Assembly: GCA_964652755.1 (NCBI GenBank) | Contig: CAZZBP010000027.1 | Location: 1 to 24,927 of the forward strand | Reading direction: 5' to 3' | Source: UBA11795 sp964652755 | GTDB taxonomy: Bacteria > Chloroflexota > Dehalococcoidia > Lucifugimonadales > UBA826 | Length of the DNA: 24,927 nt | In this document: piece after piece, positions 1-9,757 of the stretch | Numbering within the stretch: position 1 is the stretch's first letter | Layout of the letters: the number at the start of each line of letters is the position of its first letter | Translations under genes and position numbers: made by a program | The notes under the pieces: model-generated | What the model saw: the letters and a program-made list of their open reading frames with translations, nothing else | What the model was told of the DNA's origin: nothing | The model's database searches: none

Positions 1-1
1 T

Positions 2-1300
2 TATGAAGCGAGAGAGAACGACGTCAAGTTTATACGCCTCTGGTTCACTGATATTTTAGGCAGTATAAAGGGATTTGCCATAACGGTTGAAGAATTGGAG
101 AACGCGCTAACCCGAGGAATGGGTTTTGACGGTTCTGCAATAGAAGGCTATGCCCGAGCGGATGAAAGAGATCTATACGCCCTTGCGGACCCTACTACGT
201 TCAGCCTTCTTCCCTGGCGACCTCGAACCAATGCCGTAGCGAGGATGTTTTGCGACATAATCACCCCGGATGATAAACCATTTGAGGGAGACCCTAGAAG
301 CGTTCTTCGCCGAAATTTAAAGAGGGCGTCAGATAAAGGATTTACCTTTTACGTTGCTCCGGAACTAGAATATTTTTACTTCAAGAGTGAAAGTGCGACT
401 GAATTCCTGGATTCTAGTGGTTATTTCGACCAGAGCACACCTAACCCCGGTACAGATTTGAGGCGAGAAACAGTCCTAATGTTGGAGGAACTTGGCATAC
501 CTGTAGAGTCCAGTCACCATGAAGCTGCGCCCAGCCAACACGAAATCGACTTACGTCATACTGATGCTCTCACAATGGCAGATACGGTTATGACGTACAA
601 ACTGGTAGTGAAAGAGATAGCAATGAGCCATGGTTATTTTGCTTCTTTTATGCCAAAACCGTCTTCGGGAATCAACGGCAATGGTATGCACACCCATATG
701 TCCTTATCAAGGGGAGACGAAAACATATTTTATGGTGATGACAATAAACATCATCTTTCGACACATGCAAAGCAATTTTGTGCTGGACTGTTAAAGCATG
801 CTCGAGAAATTACGCTTGTAACAAACCAATGGGTAAATTCTTATAAAAGACTAGTCCCCAGTTATGAAGCCCCAACTTACGTTACTTGGGCCGAGGTTAA
901 CCGTTCGGACCTGATCAGAATACCGTCTTTTAAACCGGGACGTGAAGCATCTAGAAGGATCGAGTATCGGGCACCAGATCCTGCTTGCAATCCGTATTTG
1001 GCCTTCAGTGTAATGTTGGCCGCCGGACTTGAAGGCATTGAAAACGGCTATGAACTCCCAGATTTACTAGAAAAAAATGCCCATGATTTGAGTCAATTTG
1101 AACTGGAGGAACTGGGGATTGAATCCCTTCCTGGAAATCTCTGGGAAGCCATTCAAGTTACAGAAAAAAGCTCTCTCGTTAAAAATGCACTAGGTGCAGA
1201 TGTGTTCAGTAGTTTCATCGAGAACAAAAAGATTGAATGGGATCGGTACAGTTCACAGATTTCGCAATACGAGATAGAGAGATACCTACCCACCCTGTAA
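2..1300 (+). CDS. glnA: Glutamine synthetase type I, 5' truncated by window edge
   Basis: Makes glutamine from glutamate, ammonia and ATP in the cytoplasm. It is the entry step of the GS-GOGAT cycle whose second enzyme is encoded directly downstream. The frame is already open at base 2 and reads YEARENDVKFIRLWFTDILG, the usual N-terminal region of the family, so the start lies outside the window and only a few residues are missing; 432 codons plus stop are visible. Seen motifs: FDGSAIEGYARADERD (GS signature 1, with Ala where GSS is usual), the ATP-binding KPSSGINGNGMHTHMSL, and the C-terminal EYRAPDPACNPYLAFSVML. I see no tyrosine adenylylation loop near the C-terminus, which fits the unmodified GSI-alpha subtype. 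The stop is 30 bases before gltB, so co-transcription is likely. A gamma-glutamylpolyamine synthetase paralogue is possible, but the gltBD neighbours favour true GlnA. Confidence 0.93.
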   Translation, partial: YEARENDVKFIRLWFTDILGSIKGFAITVEELENALTRGMGFDGSAIEGYARADERDLYALADPTTFSLLPWRPRTNAVARMFCDIITPDDKPFEGDPRSVLRRNLKRASDKGFTFYVAPELEYFYFKSESATEFLDSSGYFDQSTPNPGTDLRRETVLMLEELGIPVESSHHEAAPSQHEIDLRHTDALTMADTVMTYKLVVKEIAMSHGYFASFMPKPSSGINGNGMHTHMSLSRGDENIFYGDDNKHHLSTHAKQFCAGLLKHAREITLVTNQWVNSYKRLVPSYEAPTYVTWAEVNRSDLIRIPSFKPGREASRRIEYRAPDPACNPYLAFSVMLAAGLEGIENGYELPDLLEKNAHDLSQFELEELGIESLPGNLWEAIQVTEKSSLVKNALGADVFSSFIENKKIEWDRYSSQISQYEIERYLPTL

Positions 1301-1330
1301 AACTGCACTGGAGATGGGAATTAAGCAGCG

Positions 1331-4300
1331 ATGAAAAACAGATACCGACATGCAAACCTTCCAAAGCCTGTAAAACAAGGACTTTATGACCCAACTTTCG
1401 AACATGATGCATGTGGTGTGGGTATGGTCGCCAATATTAAGGGGGTCAAATCACATCAGATCGTTAGCAAAGCATTAGAAGCACTTGTTAATCTCGGTCA
1501 CAGAGGCGCCGCTGGAGCCGATCCAGAGACGGGAGACGGCGCAGGCATTCTCATTCAAATTCCCGACGAGTTTTTCAGAGCCGAGTCTAAAAATTGGGGC
1601 GTCGATTTACCAGCCCCCGGAAAATATGGCGTAGGGATGACATTTATTCCGAACAATAATGGTTCTCCAGATCAGTACATGGCCATTATTGAAGAAACCA
1701 TCAAAGCATCCGGCATGTCATTGATTAGATGGCGTAAGGTTCCAGTAGATCCAAGGAAAATAGGAGTCCTAGCCGATGCGTCAAGACCGTACATTGTTCA
1801 GTTTTTTGTTAAACCAACTTCTCGTTTACCAGATGAGAAATTTGAATTTGCGCTCTATACGTTAAGACGGGTTTTAGAAAAAACAATCGACAAGGCTCCA
1901 CTGGAATATAGGGATGACTTTTATATATGTTCCTTATCGAGTAACAAACTCGTTTACAAAGGTCTTATAATGGCCCATCAGCTTGAGGGATTCTATTTAG
2001 ACCTAGCCAGCGAAAATCTTAAGACATCATTTGCCCTAGTTCATTCACGTTTTAGTACCAATACCCTCGGTACTTGGAAGCTAGCCCACCCGTATCGGTT
2101 CATCATACACAACGGAGAGATCAACACTCTGCGGGGAAACATCAACTGGATGTCTTCAAGGGAAAAAGCCTTCGAATCCGCTGAACAGGGAATAGAAGTC
2201 AAAAAGTTAATTCCTGTTATTAAACAAGGCCAAAGTGACACGGCGTCTCTAGACAACGCCTTGGAACTCCTTTTAGCAACTGGAAGAAGCCTTGAGCACT
2301 CAATGATGATGCTCATCCCTGAAGCGTGGGGAGACCATATCCTCATGGATAAATACAAGAAAGATTTCTACGAGTACCACTCAAGTATGATGGAGCCGTG
2401 GGATGGACCTGCTCTAGTTATAGGAACTGATGGCGAAAAAGTCTGTGCGGTATTGGACAGAAACGGGCTCCGGCCGTGTAGATACCTAGTTACTGACGAC
2501 GACCTCTTGGTAATGGCATCAGAAACAGGAGTTATCGACATACCTCCTGAAAAAATCTTGTTCAAAGAAAGAATTTATCCTGGCCGCATGTTTTTGTTGG
2601 ACGGTAATAGCGGCGAAATTATAAATGACGAAGAGTTAAAAAAAGGCTTAGCTACACGGAAGCCTTATGGGAATTGGCTCCAAGCTAACAGGGTTTTCCT
2701 AGACGATTTACCGGCACCTAAAGAAATACAGAGATACGAACACGCGACCCTTAAGGCACGCCAGAATACCTTCGGTTACACACTTGAAGATATCCTTATC
2801 ATCATGGAGCCCATGGCATCGACTGCTTATGAACCCACCGGGTCAATGGGTAATGATACCCCCTTGGCATTCCTATCTGATCAGAATCCAATCTTGTTCA
2901 ATTATTTTAAACAACTATTCGCTCAGGTAAGTAATCCGCCCTTGGATGCGATCAGGGAAGAACTCGTAACATCTCTTAGAGCCACGCTCGGAGAGGAAAG
3001 AAATCTATTCTCTGAAACTCCCGAACACTGTAGGCAGATTACAATACAGAAACCGGTATTGAGCAACGAGGATCTTTCCCGTCTTCGAGAGTGTGATTTA
3101 GAGGGATTGAGATCCGAAACGATTTCCATCCTGTTTGATCCCACAATTATTGGTGGACTCAAATCGGCAATGGATGAAGTGCGTATTGCATCTGCAAACG
3201 CCGTTGACGCTGGAGCCTCTATATTGATTTTATCGGACAGAGGAGTTGACTCCAAGCATGCCCCCATCCCGAGTTTACTCGCTACCTCAGGTATACATCA
3301 CCACCTGATCAGAGAAGGAATCAGAACGAAAGTGGGGATTGTAGTTGAAACCGGAGAAGCTCGGGAGGTGACACATTTTGCTCTGCTGATTGGATTTGGT
3401 GCTGGCGCCGTTAACCCCTACTTAGCGTTTGAGACATTGCAGAACCAGATAGAAGACGGCGATTTCGCTACGGAACTATCCCCTGAGGAGGCTATCGACA
3501 ACTACCTCGCTGCTAGCCAGAAGGGCATATTAAAAAAAATGTCAAAATTGGTCATATCCACTATTCAGAGTTACAGAGGAGCCCAGATTTTTGAAGCAGT
3601 TGGTTTGAATCAATCATTCATAGATGAATATTTCACTTGGACACCTTCAAGAGTTGGTGGAATAGGAATTGAAGAGTTGGAAAAAGAATCTGCAGAAAGA
3701 CACAGATTGGGATTCAAAACCGGTGTAGGAACAAACAGCATCCCAGGTAACCTTGAAATAGAAGCAGGTGGAAATTATCAGTGGCGCCGGGACGGTGAGT
3801 TCCATATGTGGAACCCTAAAACAATAGCCTCTCTCCAACATGCCGTAAAAACTAACAATTGGGCCACATATGAACAATTCGCCGATTTCGCAGACAATGA
3901 AAACAAACGATTAAGCACAATACGCGGCCTGCTTGATTTTAAAGAAGTAGACAATCCAATTTCTTTAGATGAAATAGAACCTGCATCTGAAATAGTGAAA
4001 CGGTTTGCAACCGGTGCAATATCCCTAGGCTCCATAAGCCGCGAGGCCCATGAAACCATGGCGATTGCTATGAACCGTATCCAAGCAAGGAGCAACACTG
4101 GAGAAGGTGGTGAGGATCCATCCCGATATATTCCAGACTTGAACGGTGATTCCCGAAACAGTGCCGTTAAACAAGTAGCTTCCGGTAGGTTCGGGGTTAC
4201 TATCAATTACCTATCCAACGCGAAGGATTTACAGATAAAGATGGCCCAAGGGGCAAAGCCAGGTGAGGGAGGTCAATTACCAGGACATAAGGTTGACGAA

Positions 4301-5899
4301 TACATCGGAGGAGTGCGAAATTCTACGCCTGGCGTTGAGCTTATATCGCCACCCCCACATCACGACATCTATTCGATCGAAGACTTGGCTCAGCTAATTC
4401 ACGACCTTAAAAGCTCCAACCCGAGTGCCCGCATACACGTAAAGCTAGTTGCAGAGGCTGGAGTGGGCACCATCGCGGCCGGAGTTTCTAAGGGCCATGG
4501 GGATGTTGTATTGATCAGCGGCCACAGCGGAGGAACCGGTGCCTCTCCTGAATCCTCTATCAAACATGCTGGCCTACCATGGGAACTAGGAGTGGCAGAA
4601 ACACAGCAGGTCCTGGTCATGAACGACCTGCGAGGACGAATCGTAGTCCAAACAGACGGTCAGATTAAAACTGGTAGGGATGTCGCAATAGCCTGCCTGT
4701 TAGGTGCAGAGGAATTCGGATTGGCTACCGGACCGCTGATTTCAATGGGGTGCATAATGCTACGGAAATGTCACCTAAATACTTGCTCCGTAGGAATAGC
4801 GACACAGGATCCGGAGCTACGAAAGAAATTTGAAGGTAAACCGGAACATGTTATCAATTATTTCTTTTTCATCGCTGAGCACCTCCGTCAAATCATGGCA
4901 AAGATAGGGATACGAACCGTTGACGATATGGTCGGGAGAGTCGATTTATTGGATTCACGAATGGTATTGGATCATTGGAAAGCTAAAGGGATGGATTTTA
5001 GCCTCTTACTTCACATACCAGAAGTCCCAAAAGGAATCGCCAGACATTGTGTCACAGAACAGGACCACGGCTTGGAGAAAGCTCTTGACAATCAACTTAT
5101 TGACGAAGCTTCTTCAGCAATTGAAAAAGGTTCCAAAATTGTCATCGTAAAGAAAATAGATAACTCTTTAAGAACAATAGGCACAACACTGAGCTATAAA
5201 ATTGCGAAAAGATACGGGGAGGAAGGCCTACCTGAAGATACTATCAAGCTGGATTTCACAGGTTCAGGCGGACAAAGTTTTGCAGCTTTCTTGAGTAAAG
5301 GCGTTACTATAGATCTTAAAGGAGATTCCAATGATTATTTCTGCAAAGGCCTGTCGGGGGGAAGGGTGATAATAAGGCCCCCTAAAGAATCAAGGTTCCT
5401 AGCTGAAAACAACATTATTATTGGAAATGTTGCTTTATACGGCGCTACCTCAGGGCAGTCTTTCATAAGGGGTATTGCCGGAGAACGTTTCTCAGTCAGG
5501 AACAGTGGGGCCGAGGCAGTAGTGGAAGGCGTTGGTGACCATGGTTGCGAATATATGACAAGAGGAACAGTGGTGATACTAGGTCCGACCGGAAGAAACT
5601 TCGCAGCAGGAATGAGTGGTGGTGAAGCCTATGTATTAGACGAATTTAAGCAATTTGAGTCGCTTTGCAATTTAGGGATGATAGATTTAGAACCCGTTAC
5701 TGAAAACGCTGATATCCAAACATTAAGGCGACTGATAGAAACCCACAGCGAACTAACTGGGAGCCTTAATGCCAAAAAAGTCCTAGACAATTGGAACGAC
5801 TTGCTTCCCAAGTTTATTAAAGTTATGCCAATAGATTACAAGCGAATTTTGAACGAAGGCAAATCCCTTGAACAAGATATGGCTTCAATAAATGGGTAA
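1331..5899 (+). CDS. gltB: Glutamate synthase (NADPH) large subunit
   Basis: Takes the amide from glutamine and transfers the ammonia through an internal tunnel to 2-oxoglutarate, giving two glutamates. The protein is 1522 residues, the full length for the bacterial alpha subunit. Domains by position: class II glutamine amidotransferase about 28-430, whose nucleophile Cys28 (context HDACGVGM) implies removal of a 27-residue propeptide; central domain about 470-770; FMN/2-oxoglutarate barrel about 850-1215; C-terminal beta-helix (GXGXG) about 1250-1450. The 3Fe-4S ligands are Cys1141, Cys1147 and Cys1152 (CIMLRKCHLNTC). The ATG at 1331 has a purine-rich GGAGATGGGA about 11 bases upstream. The 3' end overlaps gltD by 8 bases, pointing to coupled translation and equal subunit amounts. 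No break or missing key residue is seen. Confidence 0.97.
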   Translation: MKNRYRHANLPKPVKQGLYDPTFEHDACGVGMVANIKGVKSHQIVSKALEALVNLGHRGAAGADPETGDGAGILIQIPDEFFRAESKNWGVDLPAPGKYGVGMTFIPNNNGSPDQYMAIIEETIKASGMSLIRWRKVPVDPRKIGVLADASRPYIVQFFVKPTSRLPDEKFEFALYTLRRVLEKTIDKAPLEYRDDFYICSLSSNKLVYKGLIMAHQLEGFYLDLASENLKTSFALVHSRFSTNTLGTWKLAHPYRFIIHNGEINTLRGNINWMSSREKAFESAEQGIEVKKLIPVIKQGQSDTASLDNALELLLATGRSLEHSMMMLIPEAWGDHILMDKYKKDFYEYHSSMMEPWDGPALVIGTDGEKVCAVLDRNGLRPCRYLVTDDDLLVMASETGVIDIPPEKILFKERIYPGRMFLLDGNSGEIINDEELKKGLATRKPYGNWLQANRVFLDDLPAPKEIQRYEHATLKARQNTFGYTLEDILIIMEPMASTAYEPTGSMGNDTPLAFLSDQNPILFNYFKQLFAQVSNPPLDAIREELVTSLRATLGEERNLFSETPEHCRQITIQKPVLSNEDLSRLRECDLEGLRSETISILFDPTIIGGLKSAMDEVRIASANAVDAGASILILSDRGVDSKHAPIPSLLATSGIHHHLIREGIRTKVGIVVETGEAREVTHFALLIGFGAGAVNPYLAFETLQNQIEDGDFATELSPEEAIDNYLAASQKGILKKMSKLVISTIQSYRGAQIFEAVGLNQSFIDEYFTWTPSRVGGIGIEELEKESAERHRLGFKTGVGTNSIPGNLEIEAGGNYQWRRDGEFHMWNPKTIASLQHAVKTNNWATYEQFADFADNENKRLSTIRGLLDFKEVDNPISLDEIEPASEIVKRFATGAISLGSISREAHETMAIAMNRIQARSNTGEGGEDPSRYIPDLNGDSRNSAVKQVASGRFGVTINYLSNAKDLQIKMAQGAKPGEGGQLPGHKVDEYIGGVRNSTPGVELISPPPHHDIYSIEDLAQLIHDLKSSNPSARIHVKLVAEAGVGTIAAGVSKGHGDVVLISGHSGGTGASPESSIKHAGLPWELGVAETQQVLVMNDLRGRIVVQTDGQIKTGRDVAIACLLGAEEFGLATGPLISMGCIMLRKCHLNTCSVGIATQDPELRKKFEGKPEHVINYFFFIAEHLRQIMAKIGIRTVDDMVGRVDLLDSRMVLDHWKAKGMDFSLLLHIPEVPKGIARHCVTEQDHGLEKALDNQLIDEASSAIEKGSKIVIVKKIDNSLRTIGTTLSYKIAKRYGEEGLPEDTIKLDFTGSGGQSFAAFLSKGVTIDLKGDSNDYFCKGLSGGRVIIRPPKESRFLAENNIIIGNVALYGATSGQSFIRGIAGERFSVRNSGAEAVVEGVGDHGCEYMTRGTVVILGPTGRNFAAGMSGGEAYVLDEFKQFESLCNLGMIDLEPVTENADIQTLRRLIETHSELTGSLNAKKVLDNWNDLLPKFIKVMPIDYKRILNEGKSLEQDMASING

Positions 5900-7349
5900 G
5901 ATAACCGGTTTCAAGGAATTCGGACGCAACGCGCCTAAAAGATTACCGATTTCAGTTCGAGTTGGCAATTATGCCGAGTTTTACGAAGAATGGGGTGAGG
6001 AGGAGGCAAAGACTCAGGGAAGTAGGTGCATGAATTGCGCGGTACCGTTCTGCATGGGGGGATGCCCCCTGGGAAACATAATTCCAGACTTCAATGATTT
6101 GGTATACAAAGGGATGTGGGAGGGAGCTTTAAAGAAGTTGCATTCCACAAACAACTTTCCAGAATTCACTGGAAGAATATGTCCGGCCCCCTGTGAAGCT
6201 TCATGCGTACTGAACATCAATGAGGACCCGGTGACAATCGAATACATCGAAAAAGCGATATCTGATCGAGGTTGGTTGGAAGGATGGATTAAGCCCCATC
6301 CTCCAATTGACAGGACCGGAAAAAGGGTCGCCGTGGTAGGCTCAGGTCCTGCCGGACTTGCGGCAGCACAACAACTGAATCGGGCAGGACATAAAGTAAC
6401 CGTTTTTGAAAGAGAAGATCGCATTGGCGGGCTTTTGAGACTTGGTATACCAGATTTCAAACTCGATAAAGTAACAGTACAACGACGTGTAGATCAGATG
6501 GAGGCAGAAGGCATAAATTTCGTTACAAATGCCAATGTAGGTAAAACAATGTCTGTACAAGAAATTATGGACACTAACGATGCTGTTTTGCTAACAGGTG
6601 GCTCGACCGTGCCTAGAAACCTCGAGGTAGAAGGTCGTGACTTAGAAGGGGTTTACTACGCGATGGAATACCTGACCCAACAAAACCGTGTCAACTCTGG
6701 GAATATGGTCAATCCCTCGGAAAGAATAACGGCTCAGGGAAAAAGAGTGATCATCCTTGGCGGCGGAGACACTGGTTCAGCTTGCCTGGGAACGGCCCAT
6801 AGGCAAGGAGCCGAAATAGTTCATCAATTCGAATTATTGCCAGAGCCACCAACAGAAAGAATCGATGCCGATATGTGGCCAAATTGGCCGATGACACTGA
6901 GGACTTCTTCTTCTCATGAAGAAGGCGGGGTTAGAGATTACAACATTCTCACCAAGAAATTCTCTGGGGAAGAAGGGCAATTAAGAAAACTACATGGCGT
7001 GAGACTTGAATGGGGACCGCCGGACAATACTGGTAGGCCTTCCATGGTTGAAGTTGAGGGAAGCGAGTTTGAGATCGATGCAGACATTGTTCTGCTGGCA
7101 ATGGGCTTCTTACATCCAGAGCAGACAGGTATGATTGCAGATCTTAAAGTTAATTTAGATGGTCGCGGCAATGTAAAAACTGATGGCAACAAGATGACAA
7201 ACATACCGGGGGTATTCGCGGCAGGAGATATGTCCCGTGGACAATCCCTAGTGGTATGGGCAATTGCGGAAGGTAGAGAAGCGGCTCGGGGAGTAGATGA
7301 ATTCCTAATGGGTGCCTCTGAACTCCCAAGATCAGCTAGTACGTATTAA
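5892..7349 (+). CDS. gltD: Glutamate synthase (NADPH) small subunit
   Basis: Beta subunit of glutamate synthase: it oxidises NADPH on FAD and passes electrons through 4Fe-4S clusters to the FMN of GltB. The protein is 485 residues, normal for the family. The N-terminal Fe-S domain has Cys46, Cys49, Cys54 and Cys58 (CMNCAVPFCMGGC) and Cys97, Cys101 and Cys105 (CPAPCEASC). The FAD Rossmann motif GSGPAG is at 150-155, and the NADPH Rossmann motif GGGDTG at 290-295. The second FAD contact, GVFAAGDMSRGQSLVVWAIA, lies near the C-terminus. The ATG sits inside the last codons of gltB (ATGGGTAA overlap), so initiation probably depends on ribosomes finishing gltB. Related homologues without a GltB partner exist, but adjacency to gltB settles the role. 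Confidence 0.97.
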   Translation: MGKITGFKEFGRNAPKRLPISVRVGNYAEFYEEWGEEEAKTQGSRCMNCAVPFCMGGCPLGNIIPDFNDLVYKGMWEGALKKLHSTNNFPEFTGRICPAPCEASCVLNINEDPVTIEYIEKAISDRGWLEGWIKPHPPIDRTGKRVAVVGSGPAGLAAAQQLNRAGHKVTVFEREDRIGGLLRLGIPDFKLDKVTVQRRVDQMEAEGINFVTNANVGKTMSVQEIMDTNDAVLLTGGSTVPRNLEVEGRDLEGVYYAMEYLTQQNRVNSGNMVNPSERITAQGKRVIILGGGDTGSACLGTAHRQGAEIVHQFELLPEPPTERIDADMWPNWPMTLRTSSSHEEGGVRDYNILTKKFSGEEGQLRKLHGVRLEWGPPDNTGRPSMVEVEGSEFEIDADIVLLAMGFLHPEQTGMIADLKVNLDGRGNVKTDGNKMTNIPGVFAAGDMSRGQSLVVWAIAEGREAARGVDEFLMGASELPRSASTY

Positions 7350-7374
7350 CTTGATCATCGGGTTTCGTTGGCAA

Positions 7375-7399
7375 AACGTCAATACAAAATGACAACGTT
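7375..7399. repeat. Imperfect inverted repeat after gltD
   Basis: AACGTCA (7375-7381) and TGAC-AA-CGTT (7390-7399) can pair with two unpaired bases on the right arm and an 8-base A-rich loop. It lies 25 bases beyond the gltD stop in the 161-base spacer before the hydroxyacid dehydrogenase. There is no T run after it, so it is not a convincing intrinsic terminator. It could be an operator or a mere chance pairing. Nothing else clear was found in this spacer. Confidence 0.25.
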
Positions 7400-7510
7400 C
7401 AAGGTACCTCATCTATACCCATGCTTGCCTGTGTTTATAACCGGTCCCTCGAGTCCCGTATACACGCAACAGAGAATATAGCACCATAGAATGAACAAGG
7501 AGGAAACTTT

Positions 7511-8542
7511 ATGGATAAGCTAAGGGTGGCGATGATATCAAGCAGTGAACCTGATCCCGATTTAGTAAAGCAGCAATTGGAAGGAATTGATCATGAATTC
7601 GATACCTTCGTGTGCAACAGTGACGGCGAAACTATCGAAGCTGTTAAAGGAGCTGACGTCATCATTAATCTGGGCGTCCCCATGTCCAGAAGCGTAATCG
7701 AAGAAATTGACGACGCACAGGCACTTATTATCCCTTCACACGGGTTCAATCATGTGGACCATGAAGCCGCCACAGATCAATCAATGATGGTCATCAACGC
7801 GGCAGGATTTTGTACTGAAGAAGTATCCAACCATGCGATAATGCTTATGTTAGCATGCGCAAAAAAGTTGACTGTCCTAAACGATCTTACCAAGGAAGGA
7901 AAGTGGGGCCCGGATACCAGAGCGGCAATTTTGCCGATGGCTCCAATAACAGACCAGGTCCTGGGATTGGTCGCTCTTGGTAATATCGGGCGTGCAGTTG
8001 CACGCAAGGCTCAAGCCCTCGGCATGTCCGTTATAGCCTACGATCCCTACGTTCAACCTTGGATAGCCAGAGAGTATCGTGTTCAACTTGTGAGTAGTTT
8101 AGAGGAGCTTGCGGCTAGTTCTGATTTCATATCAATGCACACTCCACTAAATAACCAGACTTCAAAATTAGTTGGATCAAGTTTCTTCAAATCAATGAAA
8201 CCATCAGCTTATTTCATAAACACCTGCCGTGGAGGGACTGTTGATGAAGAGGCTCTTATTGATGCTTTGAAGAATAGGGAATTTGCAGGGGCAGGGCTTG
8301 ACGTGTTTGAGGTGGAGCCAACCGCACCAGACAACCCGCTGTTTAAAATGGAAAACGTAATAGTCACTCCACATTCAGCCGGAAGTTCGGATCGTGCTAC
8401 AGTTGCATCTCAGGTGCAGGCGGGACAAGAAACTGCAAGGATACTTAATGGGACTTGGCCGATGTCGCTTGTTAATCCAGAGGTGAGAGCACAAATTGAA
8501 ATGAGGCCACTCGCGACAAGGAGCTCACAAATTTTACCGTAA
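7511..8542 (+). CDS. D-isomer specific 2-hydroxyacid dehydrogenase
   Basis: NAD(P)-dependent interconversion of a D-2-hydroxyacid and its 2-oxoacid; the substrate cannot be told from sequence. The protein is 343 residues with the catalytic triad at family positions: Arg240 (TCRGG), Glu269 (DVFEVEP) and His288 (VTPHSAG). The cofactor loop reads VALGNIG (154-160), so Ala155 replaces the first glycine of the usual GxGxxG. Asp179, in IAYDPY just after the second beta strand, suggests NAD rather than NADP. The start is secured by AAGGAGGAAA, 4-5 bases before ATG. It follows gltD by 161 bases and faces a dehydrogenase on the other strand, so it is probably a single-gene unit. Phosphoglycerate dehydrogenase, glyoxylate/hydroxypyruvate reductase and catabolic roles all remain possible; there is no C-terminal ACT domain, which argues against a long-form SerA. 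Confidence 0.88.
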   Translation: MDKLRVAMISSSEPDPDLVKQQLEGIDHEFDTFVCNSDGETIEAVKGADVIINLGVPMSRSVIEEIDDAQALIIPSHGFNHVDHEAATDQSMMVINAAGFCTEEVSNHAIMLMLACAKKLTVLNDLTKEGKWGPDTRAAILPMAPITDQVLGLVALGNIGRAVARKAQALGMSVIAYDPYVQPWIAREYRVQLVSSLEELAASSDFISMHTPLNNQTSKLVGSSFFKSMKPSAYFINTCRGGTVDEEALIDALKNREFAGAGLDVFEVEPTAPDNPLFKMENVIVTPHSAGSSDRATVASQVQAGQETARILNGTWPMSLVNPEVRAQIEMRPLATRSSQILP

Positions 8543-8584
8543 CGAGAGCGACCCCTGGTTGTTCAGCTATTACGGAAAACGAGT

Positions 8585-9625
8585 CTATTCAACTGTCAGA
8601 ACCAGCTTCCCGAAAAAATTTAGTGCCTCCATATCTTCATGAGCTTTCCTAGCATCCTCCAAAGGATAAGTGGAGTGAATGATACCCTGTAACGACCCTA
8701 TCCCAGCATAGTGAATAATCTGTCGCAAGTCTTCTGGTCTTCCCATAAACACACCGAACATCGTCAGATACTGGGTAAACATAGCTCCCATTTGCAATTC
8801 AGCACGATACCCTGACGTCACTCCACATATTCCGTAACGTGCTCCCAACGCAAGACTTCTATTGACGGCATTCCATAGCTCAGTCCCTACATGATCAATA
8901 ACAACATCAACTCCCTTCCCATTAGTCAGGTCCTTTATACGGTCCCCTAGATCCTCATTCCGATAATTCACAACATAGTTGGCTCCAATATCAAGAGCCT
9001 TTTCCATTTTTTCTTCCGTACTTGTGGAAGCTATTACCGTGGCACCTGAGATATTTCGAGCTACTTGAATAGCGGCTGTCCCGACTCCGCTCGATGCAGA
9101 GGGAACAAGAACAGTCTCCCAAGATTTCAACCGGGCCGTTCTTACGAGTATGTTCCATGAAGGCATGAAAACAGTTGGGAGTGAGGCAGCCTGAACGAAA
9201 TCCAGAGTATCAGGTATTTGGTGAACTGAGGTCGACGGCACTATCAAGTATTCTGCATATCCTCCAAAAGCTCTTGAGCCCACCATTGTGGCTCTAGGGC
9301 AAAATTCAGTCGTACCTGCAAGGCAATGGGAACATTGCATACAAGTGCCACGAGGATTAACTAGAACTCTCATACCGACTTCAAGGCCGACAACGGAATC
9401 CCCCATTCCAACGATTTCGCCGGACACGTCAGCTCCGAGAACGTGCGGTCCGTTAAAATTTATAGTAGTGCCTCTTATTCCCGCCCTTGTATACAAGTCA
9501 AGTCTATTAAGAGCACATGCTCTCACTCTAATGCGAACGTCACTAGGTCCTACCTGCGACTCTTGAACCTCACCATATGTAAGTACTTCTGGTCCTCCGT
9601 GCCGCTCCATATAAACTGCTTTCAT
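8585..9625 (-). CDS. Zinc-type medium-chain alcohol dehydrogenase/quinone oxidoreductase family protein
   Basis: Medium-chain dehydrogenase/reductase of 346 residues: GroES-like domain about 1-150, Rossmann domain about 155-290. The structural zinc site is complete, with Cys95, Cys98, Cys101 and Cys109 (CMQCSHC plus FC). The catalytic zinc site is not: Cys37 (CALNRLD) is present, but the usual GHE motif is replaced by GAD at 64-66. This fits the MDR subgroup that reduces quinones, enoyl or carbonyl groups rather than classic zinc alcohol dehydrogenases. The cofactor loop is SASSGVG (176-182). The start ATG has TAGGAG about 8 bases upstream on the minus strand. The gene is convergent with the hydroxyacid dehydrogenase (42 bases between stops) and divergent from the amidohydrolase. 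The substrate is unknown. Confidence 0.85.
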   Translation of the reverse strand: MKAVYMERHGGPEVLTYGEVQESQVGPSDVRIRVRACALNRLDLYTRAGIRGTTINFNGPHVLGADVSGEIVGMGDSVVGLEVGMRVLVNPRGTCMQCSHCLAGTTEFCPRATMVGSRAFGGYAEYLIVPSTSVHQIPDTLDFVQAASLPTVFMPSWNILVRTARLKSWETVLVPSASSGVGTAAIQVARNISGATVIASTSTEEKMEKALDIGANYVVNYRNEDLGDRIKDLTNGKGVDVVIDHVGTELWNAVNRSLALGARYGICGVTSGYRAELQMGAMFTQYLTMFGVFMGRPEDLRQIIHYAGIGSLQGIIHSTYPLEDARKAHEDMEALNFFGKLVLTVE

Positions 9626-9723
9626 TGCTGAACTCCTAGCCTAAATAATCATCAGCATGTTAACTGAATGAATGCTCTTGTAAAACTAGCTTAAACTACT
9701 TATCTGAAAATACATTTTTTATA

Positions 9724-9729
9724 TATGAT
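9724..9729 (+). promoter_or_regulatory. Possible -10 box for the amidohydrolase gene
   Basis: TATGAT in an AT-rich stretch matches the sigma-70 -10 consensus at five of six bases and would start transcription about 22 bases before the ATG at 9758. No good -35 hexamer is visible and the message would lack a clear Shine-Dalgarno site. The surrounding divergent spacer (9626-9757) must also hold the promoter of the minus-strand dehydrogenase, which I could not locate. Confidence 0.25.
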
Positions 9730-9757
9730 GTGAGTATAGTCCCGAATTCTTTAAAAT

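Noticed and set aside
95..1300. TTG at 95 as start of glutamine synthetase
   Set aside because: The frame continues upstream to base 2 with conserved family sequence (NDVKFIRLWFTDILG), so the gene is cut by the window edge.
3778..4206. 142-codon antisense open frame inside gltB
   Set aside because: No ribosome binding site or recognisable motif, and it lies opposite the strongly conserved FMN domain; it is a shadow of the coding strand.
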